A stretch of DNA of 12,346 bases. Source: Chthonomonadaceae bacterium. Lineage in GTDB: Bacteria; Armatimonadota; Chthonomonadetes; Chthonomonadales; Chthonomonadaceae. The stretch's first letter is position 1, and each line of letters begins with the position of its first letter. The notes beneath the pieces are model-generated. The model was not told the DNA's origin. It searched no databases and worked only from the letters and a program-made list of their open reading frames with translations. This document shows positions 1 through 5,921 of this stretch, piece after piece. Position numbers and translations under genes: made by a program. The stretch spans positions 1-12,346 of the forward strand of contig JANXLO010000213.1 of the NCBI GenBank assembly GCA_025355115.1, in the 5' to 3' direction.

Positions 1-1131
1 GCCACGGCTGACGACGTCCACCTGATCGTCGGCTATGTCTGTCAGGATCTTGTCTTTATCGGCGTCGCCATTGCCCCAGTTGCCGAGAGCCAGCATTCCT
101 GTCGCAATGGTTCCGGGTATGTTGATCTCGCCCTGCGCGGGCGCGTCCAAGCCCGCCAGCCTGGTTCCTCCGGGTCGTGGTGCAACTTCCGGGGGCATCA
201 GGTCGCCCGCGATCTGATTCATGATGAAATCTCGGTACGGCATGTCGCGGTTGAGGGCTTCCACAACCCAGTCACGATACCGCCATGCCTCGCTGAAGTC
301 GCCTTCGCTGCCTATTCCCCGTGCATCCGCGGAGTCGGCGTATCGCACCACATCCAGCCAGTGCCTGCCCCAGCGCTCTCCGTAGCGCGGCGAGGCCAGC
401 AGCCTGTCCACGACCTTCTCATACGCGTTCGGCGACCGATCCGCGAGGAACGCCTGCACCTCCTCGGGGGAGGGCGGCAGACCAATCAGATCGAAGCTGG
501 CCCGACGAATCAGGGCGCGCCTGTCGGCGGGCGGCGCGGGCTTCAGGCCCTTTGCCTCCAGCCGTGCCAGCACGAACGCATCGATCGGGTTTCGTACCCA
601 GGCCGAATTTTTGACAACTGGAATCGCCGATTTTTTCACCGGCTGAAACGACCAGAACTGACGCTGCAAAAGTGTGAAGCTGCCGGGGACCGCGCCCGTC
701 GCGGTCTTCTGCGCCACAGGCCAGACTGCGCCGCGCTTGACCCACTCCGTCAACGCCGCGATCTCCTCGGCAGGAAGCTTGCCGGAGGGCGGCATCTTGG
801 TTTTGCCGTCGTAGCGGACGGCCCTCAGCAGAGTGCTGTTGACGGCATCGCCTGCCGCGACGACTGCCCCTGATGCCGCGCCCTTCGCGAGCCCAGCGGC
901 GTTGTCGAGACGCAGACCGCCCGCCTGCTGCTTCTCGCCGTGGCAGGCGGAGCAGCGCTCAAGGAGCAGAGGCCGCACTTTCGTCTCGAAAAACGCGGAG
1001 GAGTCGGCGTCCGCTGGTCTCTTCCCGGCCGCCTGACCTTTCGCGGAGGACGGCGCAAGGCCAGCCAGGGTCAGCAACGCCGCCGACCCGAACCCGACGC
1101 AAATCCATGGTGCGGAAATCTTCACTCGCAT
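1..1131 (-). CDS. Planctomycete-type cytochrome c (PSCyt1) / DUF1549 protein, C-terminus beyond window
   Basis: The gene runs leftward and is open to base 1, so only its first 377 codons are visible. The ATG is at 1131-1129, with AGAGG just upstream. Residues 1-30 are a hydrophobic leader ending near Ala-Lys-Gly, which fits export. Residues 44-135 form a cytochrome-c-like domain with one heme motif, C60-S-A-C63-H64, and a later K-M113-P-P that could supply the distal Met ligand. From about residue 178 (NPIDAFVLARL) comes the DUF1549 (PSCyt2) domain, with the typical IRRASFDLIGLPPSPEEV and RYGERWGRHWLDVVRYADS segments. Family members usually continue into DUF1553 and total 700-1100 residues. 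These proteins are abundant in Planctomycetes and relatives, often beside DUF1501 genes. Their function is not established, though exported electron transfer linked to polymer breakdown has been suggested. It is divergent from the NADH dehydrogenase gene. Family call is firm; function is not. Confidence 0.93.
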   Translation of the reverse strand, partial: MRVKISAPWICVGFGSAALLTLAGLAPSSAKGQAAGKRPADADSSAFFETKVRPLLLERCSACHGEKQQAGGLRLDNAAGLAKGAASGAVVAAGDAVNSTLLRAVRYDGKTKMPPSGKLPAEEIAALTEWVKRGAVWPVAQKTATGAVPGSFTLLQRQFWSFQPVKKSAIPVVKNSAWVRNPIDAFVLARLEAKGLKPAPPADRRALIRRASFDLIGLPPSPEEVQAFLADRSPNAYEKVVDRLLASPRYGERWGRHWLDVVRYADSADARGIGSEGDFSEAWRYRDWVVEALNRDMPYRDFIMNQIAGDLMPPEVAPRPGGTRLAGLDAPAQGEINIPGTIATGMLALGNWGNGDADKDKILTDIADDQVDVVSRG

Positions 1132-1204
1132 TACCTCTGTCAAATGATCGCTGACATCGCGCACGGAGTTGCCAGCGGAAACAAAGCCACTCCATCCGGC
1201 GTTT

Positions 1205-1219
1205 ACACTATAGTAGTGT
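1205..1219. promoter_or_regulatory. Palindromic operator-like site (ACACTA-TAG-TAGTGT)
   Basis: Two perfect 6-base inverted arms, ACACTA and TAGTGT, flank a 3-base centre. The site lies about 75 bases upstream of the leftward PSCyt1/DUF1549 start and contains TATAGT on the minus strand, which could be a -10 box. A short dyad over a possible -10 is the layout of a repressor operator. The ACTA/TAGT core recalls sites of BlaI/CopY-type repressors, but that resemblance is from memory. No regulator gene is in the window. Confidence 0.35.
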
Positions 1220-1347
1220 GCTGCCCACGCTCTGCCTTATGACAGGTGAGTCGCAGTTAGTCGGTTTGGTTACACATTTCACCGGAACGCTATACCCTTC
1301 CTGCGGGGGTTTGAATCGAGGGGTTGAAAATTCCTGGAGGGGAGAGC

Positions 1348-1363
1348 GGGGACTTCAGTCCCC
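1348..1363. promoter_or_regulatory. Perfect inverted repeat GGGGACT-TC-AGTCCCC upstream of the NADH dehydrogenase promoter
   Basis: Seven-base arms match perfectly around a 2-base centre. A 2-base loop is too tight for a good RNA hairpin, so a protein-binding dyad is the more natural reading. Its right edge lies 25 bases before the TATAAT at 1389-1394, at or just upstream of where a -35 element would sit. An activator or repressor could act there. Confidence 0.4.
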
Positions 1364-1388
1364 GATCACGTTACGGCCTGTCGAACGG

Positions 1389-1394
1389 TATAAT
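1389..1394 (+). promoter_or_regulatory. Consensus -10 box (TATAAT) for the NADH dehydrogenase gene
   Basis: TATAAT matches the sigma-70-type -10 consensus exactly and lies 63 bases before the GTG start, which leaves a leader of about 55 bases. No good -35 is seen 16-18 bases upstream, so the promoter may need an activator, possibly at the dyad just upstream. A single hexamer can arise by chance. Confidence 0.45.
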
Positions 1395-1456
1395 ATTGAG
1401 TGTGCGTCGGCTGGCGCGATTAGATTGCGCTTGTGAGTTGAGAAAGGCGGGAAGCC

Positions 1457-2869
1457 GTGTCGGATATGAGCGAAAACAATGTGCCGCATGTGGTGATCGT
1501 AGGCGGGGGCTTCGGCGGATTGACCGCCGCAAAGGCGCTCCACAAAGTGGCTGTTCGCGTCACTCTCATCGATCGCACCAATCACCATCTGTTTCAGCCG
1601 CTTCTCTATCAGGTGGCGACGGCGGGTCTCTCCGCGGCCGACATCGCCTACCCGATCCGCAGTGTGCTGACCGGTCAGGAGAACGCGGAAGTTGTGATGG
1701 CAGAGGTTACGGGCGTCGATACGGCCAATAAGCGAGTGCTGATGCACAACCTCTCCCTCCCTTATGACTACCTCATTCTCGCTACCGGTGCGCAGGACAA
1801 CTATTTCGGTCACGACGAATGGGCGGAGTACGCGCCCGGCCTCAAGTCGATCTCGCAGGCTACGGAGATTCGACGTCAGATGCTGCTCGCGTTCGAAGCC
1901 GCCGAGTTGGAGAGTGAGTTTCAGAGTCCGCATAATCTTCAGGATCTGGCGCTGGATGTGGCGCGGCGCAAAGCTTACCTCACCTTTGTCCTAGTCGGCG
2001 GCGGGCCGACGGGCGTGGAGATGGCAGGCGCGATAGCGGAGCTTTCCCGCGTGGCGCTCGCCAAGGATTTCCGGCACATCGATCCGGAGTCTACCCGCAT
2101 TGTTCTGGTGGACGCCGGGCCGCGCATTCTCGCGACGTTCCCGGAGGATCTGTCTCGCAAGGCACAGCTGGCGCTCGAGCGAATGGGCGTCGAGGTGCAT
2201 AACTCGGCGAAGGTCGAGATGATCGATGACGAGGGCGTGATCGTCAACGGCGAGCGAATCTATTCGAAGAATGTAATCTGGGCGGCGGGTGTGAAGGCGT
2301 CTCCGGCGCACGATTGGCTCGGCGCGGAGGCTGATAAGGGCGGGCGCGTGAAGGTGAACCCCGACCTGAGCGTTCCCGGCCTGCCAGAGGTCTTCGTGAT
2401 CGGCGACACGGCGCATACCGAGAACGTCGGCAAGCCGCTTCCCGGTGTCGCGCAGGTCGCCATCCAGGCAGGAACCTACGTGACGAAAGTTATCAAAGCC
2501 CGGATCGCAGGCAAGCAGCCTCCCAGTCCCTTCTCCTATTTCGACAAGGGCAACCTCGCGACAGTCGGGCGCTCGTTCGCTGTCCTGGACTCCAACGGCG
2601 TCCGCATGGCTGGCTTCATCGCCTGGCTAGCCTGGCTCGCCATCCATGTGCTGTTTCTAATCGGCTTCCGCAACCGCATCTCGGTCATGATTCAGTGGGT
2701 CATCGCCTATCTGACTTACCAGCGAGGTGCGCGCCTCATCTCCACCGGCCAGCCGCCCCTCCCGCCCGGCAAAACGCCGTCGCAGCCTGCCGCGCCTTCC
2801 GTCGCGGAGCCAGACCACTTATCCCCAGAAGGCATTTCGTCCACATCTGGACCTGCCTCCGTGCCCTGA
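1457..2869 (+). CDS. ndh: Type II NADH:quinone oxidoreductase (NDH-2)
   Basis: This flavoenzyme family oxidises NADH and reduces membrane quinone without pumping protons. Of the 470 residues, the FAD-binding Rossmann motif GGGFGG is at 16-21. A second nucleotide-binding motif for NADH, GGGPTGVEMAGA, is near 182-193. FVIGDTAH near 313-320 closes the FAD site, and AQVAIQAG near 332 is the quinone-site motif of the family. Residues 384-428 form the hydrophobic C-terminal segment that anchors NDH-2 to the membrane. The Pro/Ser-rich tail from about 430 is longer than usual and probably unstructured. The start may be GTG 1457 or ATG 1466; AAGG and GGGAAG stand upstream but do not decide it. The gene appears monocistronic, behind the TATAAT at 1389. 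The family call is very firm; the substrate is inferred from the family. Confidence 0.95.
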   Translation: MSDMSENNVPHVVIVGGGFGGLTAAKALHKVAVRVTLIDRTNHHLFQPLLYQVATAGLSAADIAYPIRSVLTGQENAEVVMAEVTGVDTANKRVLMHNLSLPYDYLILATGAQDNYFGHDEWAEYAPGLKSISQATEIRRQMLLAFEAAELESEFQSPHNLQDLALDVARRKAYLTFVLVGGGPTGVEMAGAIAELSRVALAKDFRHIDPESTRIVLVDAGPRILATFPEDLSRKAQLALERMGVEVHNSAKVEMIDDEGVIVNGERIYSKNVIWAAGVKASPAHDWLGAEADKGGRVKVNPDLSVPGLPEVFVIGDTAHTENVGKPLPGVAQVAIQAGTYVTKVIKARIAGKQPPSPFSYFDKGNLATVGRSFAVLDSNGVRMAGFIAWLAWLAIHVLFLIGFRNRISVMIQWVIAYLTYQRGARLISTGQPPLPPGKTPSQPAAPSVAEPDHLSPEGISSTSGPASVP

Positions 2870-2870
2870 A

Positions 2871-2936
2871 CGTCCGCACCCGGTCTCAGAGATTGAGATC
2901 CTGTTCGAAGATAACAAAAGGCACCTTGTGCGGACG
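2871..2936. terminator. Inverted repeat in the convergent gap after ndh, possible terminator structure
   Basis: CGTCCGCAC (2871-2879) and GTGCGGACG (2928-2936) are perfect 9-base inverted arms with 48 bases between them. A smaller TCTCA/TGAGA stem can form inside. The repeat starts two bases after the ndh stop and lies before the end of the converging small gene, so it could end transcription from either side. There is no T-run on either strand, so a classic intrinsic terminator is not supported. Rho-dependent ending or mRNA protection are alternatives. Confidence 0.35.
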
Positions 2937-2959
2937 CTCGATGTACTACTTCTCGAGGC

Positions 2960-3223
2960 TCAGCGGGCTGTTGGGCGGAAGAATAGCCATAGCTGCCAGC
3001 CGAAGATGCCTGCCCAGAAGAGCGTGACGTAAGGGGGCTTGGCCCAGCATCGCCAGCGAGTGACGCCGCGCCAGGAGGCAAGCAGGTAGAACAGAGCGGC
3101 GAGTCCGGAGAGGGCGAGCAGGGAAAATCTCTGGAAGATCAGTACCAGAAAGGCGGCTTTGCAGAAAGTGAAGGCGTAGCCCTCAAACTTCTCGCCCTGT
3201 CGAACACGGTCGAACTCGTTCAT
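2960..3223 (-). CDS. Small hydrophobic membrane protein, unknown function
   Basis: The 87-residue product starts with a polar stretch (MNEFDRVRQGEKFEGY), followed by two hydrophobic segments at about 18-50 and 64-82. They are separated by a basic, Trp-rich loop (SWRGVTRWRCWAKPPY). It would be an inner-membrane protein with two or three helices. I do not recognise the family. The case for a real gene is the ATG at 3223 with GGAG seven bases upstream, the coherent membrane topology, and the lack of any competing gene across 745 bases. It converges on ndh, with an inverted repeat between. No functional call is possible. Confidence 0.7.
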   Translation of the reverse strand: MNEFDRVRQGEKFEGYAFTFCKAAFLVLIFQRFSLLALSGLAALFYLLASWRGVTRWRCWAKPPYVTLFWAGIFGWQLWLFFRPTAR

Positions 3224-3614
3224 GGCAAATCTCCATGCCGTCTTGGCGGTCAGCGGGGAGTCAGGGCTATCGACGCGACGCGGGGCGACTTGCGGGCGTA
3301 GCGACCGTCGGAGTTATCCTCGGCCTCCTGAACGCTCGATTGGCCGCGAGCTGGATCGCCCGTCACTCTCCCCAGCAGTAATGGAAGATAAGGAATGACG
3401 CGTTCTGCGAGTCAGGCGGTGGCACTTTACAGTGTCGATGGGCAGCTTTCCCCGCATGGAAGTTCACTTCGCTAACTCCTCAGCCGCTTCAACAACGACA
3501 TTGCGGAAACTTTTAGCGTCCCGTATTTTCAAACCCGTCCGTACGCCGCGGCACTAATGAAACCCTGTTGAGCGAGCGGCGGTAGTCTAAGCTAGGGAGT
3601 CAGAGGAAAGCAAC
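3224..3614. promoter_or_regulatory. Intergenic region with a possible promoter for the TlpA-like/DUF58 unit
   Basis: No gene is supported in these 391 bases, which separate a leftward small gene from a rightward operon. The best rightward promoter candidate is TTGCGG (3501-3506) and TATTTT (3524-3529) with a 17-base spacer. It matches consensus only in part and would leave a leader of about 80 bases. No strong hairpin, repeat or tRNA-like fold was seen. Confidence 0.3.
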
Positions 3615-4259
3615 GTGATGATGTCGAAGAGCAAAGCAGCCCTGCGAGTTTTTGGTGCGGTGGCAGGATTAATCGTAATTGGGATGACGGGTAGTCTGCC
3701 GGTCGTTCGGGCGCAGGAGAGTGCTCCCGTTAGCGCCGTACCCCTGGCGGAGATCGCGGATGTTGCGCGGCTTGAAAAGGCAGTGAAAGCGGCGCACGGC
3801 AAGGTGGTTCTGGTCAACTTCTGGGCAAGCTGGAACGCTCCAAGCGCTGGGATCTATCCCGCCTTCGTTCTGCTCTACGACAGGTACCATGCAGAAGGGC
3901 TGGAGGTCATCTCCGTTTCGACCGATCCCACTGCGCAGCGGGAAGGGCGCGTTATCCCTTTCATCCTGAACAATCGGACGAAATTCCCTACGTTCCTGAA
4001 GGCCGATGGCGATATTGCTGCTTTCCTGGCCGCAGTCGACGTCAACTGGACAGGCACTTTGCCGCGCACCTACGTCCTGGGACGGGACGGGCATCTGCGC
4101 CAGATTATCCCGACGGCTCGAATCAGCGCCAGCCGCTTCGAAGCTCAGATTCGCAAACTTCTGAAGGAAGAGCTGCCGAAGCCCAAACGCGGCGACAAAC
4201 CAACAGACACTTCCACCCCGCAGAAACGCAGCCCGAACGGCTTTCTCGGAGGAGCTTGA
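3615..4259 (+). CDS. Exported TlpA/thioredoxin-fold protein lacking catalytic cysteines
   Basis: The product has 214 residues. Residues 8-33 form a signal peptide (basic start, hydrophobic core, VRA before QES), so it should be exported. Residues about 46-185 follow the TlpA/AhpC-TSA redoxin pattern: VVLVNFWASW (64-73), then GLEVISVSTD, and TLPRTYVLGRDG around the expected cis-Pro. The active site, normally W-C-x-x-C, reads W73-N74-A75-P76-S77. There is no cysteine anywhere in the protein, so it cannot be a thiol-disulfide reductase of the usual kind. It may bind a partner or act as a chaperone-like fold. The Lys/Pro-rich tail (190-214) looks disordered. GTG 3615 lies 7 bases and ATG 3618 10 bases after AGGA (3604-3607), so either can be the start. 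It is followed after 4 bases by the DUF58 gene. Confidence 0.85.
   Translation: MMMSKSKAALRVFGAVAGLIVIGMTGSLPVVRAQESAPVSAVPLAEIADVARLEKAVKAAHGKVVLVNFWASWNAPSAGIYPAFVLLYDRYHAEGLEVISVSTDPTAQREGRVIPFILNNRTKFPTFLKADGDIAAFLAAVDVNWTGTLPRTYVLGRDGHLRQIIPTARISASRFEAQIRKLLKEELPKPKRGDKPTDTSTPQKRSPNGFLGGA
4248..4254 (+). promoter_or_regulatory. Strong ribosome binding site (GGAGGAG) for the DUF58 gene
   Basis: GGAGGAG lies inside the last codons of the TlpA-like gene, nine bases before ATG 4264. It fixes the start of the DUF58 gene and supports co-translation from one mRNA. Confidence 0.8.
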
Positions 4260-4263
4260 TCTT

Positions 4264-5148
4264 ATGCCACCCGTGGGCGCGATGCTCGATGCGACATTTC
4301 TCAAAAAGCTGGAGAGGCTCTCCCTGGCCACCCGACGCCCGTTCGCCGGACAGATGAAGGGCGAGAAGCGCTCCATCAAGCGCGGGACGAGCATCGAGTT
4401 CGCCGACTATCGGGAGTATATGCTCGGGGACGACCTGCGCTACGTGGACTGGAACACGGCGGCTCGGTCGGATAAGATGTTCCTCAAGCTCTTCGTGGAG
4501 GAGGAGGATCTCTACCTGGCCCTCCTGATCGACACCAGCCAGAGCATGGATTTCGGCGATCCGAAGAAACTGCACTATGCAGTGCGGGTCGCGGCGGCGT
4601 TGGGTTACATCAGCCTGACCAACTACGACCGGGTCAGCATCCAGACCTATGCGGGCACCCTCGGTCGGCCCCTGCCCACGCAGCGCGGCAGAGGCGGCGT
4701 CTTCCCCTTTTTCTCCTATTTGGAAAAGATCACGCCCGGCGGCACGACCTCGTTCTCGACATCTTTGCGCCGATTCGCCTCCACTGTCCGATACAAGGGT
4801 CTGGCGATTGTCCTCTCCGACTTCTTCGATCCGGACTGGCAGGAGGGCTTGAAAGCCCTGCTGGCGCGCGGCTTTCAAGTCGCGGTACTGCATACGTTGG
4901 CGGAGGAGGAGATCAAGCCGACTCTCCTCGGTGACCTCCGAATCATCGACAGCGAAACGGGCGAGTCGAAGGAGATGAGCGTCAACCCGCAGCTCCTGAC
5001 GCGCTACAATCAGACTTTCAATAGCTTCTGCGTCGAGCTCGAGACTTTCTGCAATCGCTATGGTGTGGACTATCTTCGCACATCCACCGCACTCCCCTTT
5101 GAAGACCTCATCCTCCAGTACATGCGCCGCACGGGCCTCGTGAAATAG
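4264..5148 (+). CDS. DUF58 / von Willebrand factor A-like protein
   Basis: The protein has 294 residues. The DUF58 signature lies at about 43-69 (SIEFADYREYMLGDD followed by LRYVDWNTAARS). It is followed by a vWA-like fold whose MIDAS motif D90-T-S92-Q-S94 is intact, so metal binding is likely. No membrane helix is present, so it is a soluble cytoplasmic protein. DUF58 proteins are usually encoded beside a MoxR-type AAA+ ATPase and membrane vWA proteins, and are thought to help metal-cofactor insertion or envelope-related assembly. Here no MoxR gene is in the window. Its partner is the cysteine-free TlpA-like gene, which ends 4 bases before this start. The next gene converges from the right, with only 47 bases between. 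Family call is firm; role is unknown. Confidence 0.93.
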   Translation: MPPVGAMLDATFLKKLERLSLATRRPFAGQMKGEKRSIKRGTSIEFADYREYMLGDDLRYVDWNTAARSDKMFLKLFVEEEDLYLALLIDTSQSMDFGDPKKLHYAVRVAAALGYISLTNYDRVSIQTYAGTLGRPLPTQRGRGGVFPFFSYLEKITPGGTTSFSTSLRRFASTVRYKGLAIVLSDFFDPDWQEGLKALLARGFQVAVLHTLAEEEIKPTLLGDLRIIDSETGESKEMSVNPQLLTRYNQTFNSFCVELETFCNRYGVDYLRTSTALPFEDLILQYMRRTGLVK

Positions 5149-5195
5149 CTGATCCACTTCTGCCTCTGATTCCGTAAGCAGGTTGTCGGTCAGTT

Positions 5196-5885
5196 TTACG
5201 GGCGGCGCAGCTTATGAAGGGCGCGAAGCCAGGCGTCGCGCTCCGCTCCCCACTCCTCGCCGCGAAATCTATAGTCGTTTTTGCGGATAATCTCCTCCAA
5301 CTCGGCTTGCAGAAGTACCAGATGACGTGTTTCCAACTCCCTCAAGCGCGCGGCGTCAGCGGGCTTCGCCGCAGACATGGTCGCCTCTGCGTGAGCCGTG
5401 CAAAGGCCGGGCCCATTCTCAACTGCTCGCCAGACCTCCTCGCGGGCCAGTCCTGCGGCCAGTGCCTGTGTATAGCGGTTCTCCGTTTCGTTTGCGGCGG
5501 CACAGGCCGGACATGGCGCGATCAACTCCTGCCGTTTGACGAACGGGAATTTCCCTTTGACTTCGGATTGCCAACGTTCTCTTGTTCGCTCTGTGAGGTC
5601 GGAGTAGAGGATCGCGACCGCCAGCGCATCACCTAACTCCGCAAGGAGAAGGGTGTGAATCGAGCAGAAGCCGCGTGATCGGCGTAGACGAGTCCGCGAT
5701 TCCGGGTCGTTGACGAACTCTGCGAAGAGGGCGCGGATGTCGCGCTCCACGCTGCGGGCGGTAAGCAAGCAGACTGGACAGACCTGTGGGGACGCTCTGG
5801 AGGCTGCGGGGGGTCGTGACGCTAGTCGTAGAACTTCCAGCAGTTCGTGGAGAGAGGCTTCGAGCGGGGCGAATGGGGTCGGCAA
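5196..5885 (-). CDS. DUF6062 family protein with two Cys/His clusters
   Basis: The start is placed at TTG 5885 because AAAGGAG (5898-5892) lies six bases upstream. The alternative ATG at 5921 directly abuts the stop of the preceding gene but has no ribosome binding site, and would add 12 residues. Counted from that ATG, the protein has two matching halves: C48-P-V-C51 with G-F-C86-x-x-H89, and C137-P-A-C140 with G-L-C173-x-x-H176. Such paired CxxC and CxxH motifs fit two metal sites, probably zinc, in a duplicated helical fold. This is the layout I know for DUF6062 proteins, whose function is unknown. No signal peptide or membrane helix is seen. It is the last gene of the leftward run and converges on the DUF58 gene. 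Family call is likely; zinc is inference. Confidence 0.85.
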   Translation of the reverse strand: MPTPFAPLEASLHELLEVLRLASRPPAASRASPQVCPVCLLTARSVERDIRALFAEFVNDPESRTRLRRSRGFCSIHTLLLAELGDALAVAILYSDLTERTRERWQSEVKGKFPFVKRQELIAPCPACAAANETENRYTQALAAGLAREEVWRAVENGPGLCTAHAEATMSAAKPADAARLRELETRHLVLLQAELEEIIRKNDYRFRGEEWGAERDAWLRALHKLRRP

Positions 5886-5891
5886 CGTGAG

Positions 5892-5898
5892 CTCCTTT
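5892..5898 (-). promoter_or_regulatory. Ribosome binding site (AAAGGAG) that favours a TTG start for the DUF6062 gene
   Basis: AAAGGAG on the minus strand stands six bases before TTG 5885, inside the reading frame of the longer ATG version. No comparable site precedes ATG 5921. It therefore argues for the shorter, TTG-started protein. Confidence 0.5.
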
Positions 5899-5921
5899 GC
5901 TGAGGCGGAGATGGGCCGCAT

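Larger units (their letters stand above)
1132..1456. promoter_or_regulatory. Divergent intergenic region between PSCyt1/DUF1549 and NADH dehydrogenase genes
   Basis: This 325-base stretch has no convincing gene. It separates two divergent genes, so it must hold both promoters. I see a consensus -10 box for the rightward gene at 1389-1394 and two perfect short dyads, at 1205-1219 and 1348-1363, listed separately. I could not find a convincing -35/-10 pair for the leftward gene. A TATAGT inside the first dyad on the minus strand is the best -10 candidate, but it has no recognisable -35. Confidence 0.5.

Noticed and set aside
361..873. A 170-codon rightward open frame near the left edge
   Set aside because: It is antisense to the PSCyt1/DUF1549 gene, whose heme and DUF1549 motifs are unmistakable.
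3429..3440. Short palindrome around CACT-TTAC-AGTG as an operator
   Set aside because: Four-base arms are expected by chance in a region this long, and no promoter is evident beside it.
4123..5157. A 344-codon leftward open frame opposite the DUF58 gene
   Set aside because: The rightward DUF58 frame has clear family motifs and a strong ribosome binding site. The opposite frame is Glu/Arg/Leu-rich shadow coding caused by high GC.
5172..5201. CCGTAA/TTACGG inverted repeat in the convergent gap as a terminator
   Set aside because: Only six base pairs with an 18-base loop, partly overlapping the DUF6062 stop codon, and no T-run. It is likely to be chance.
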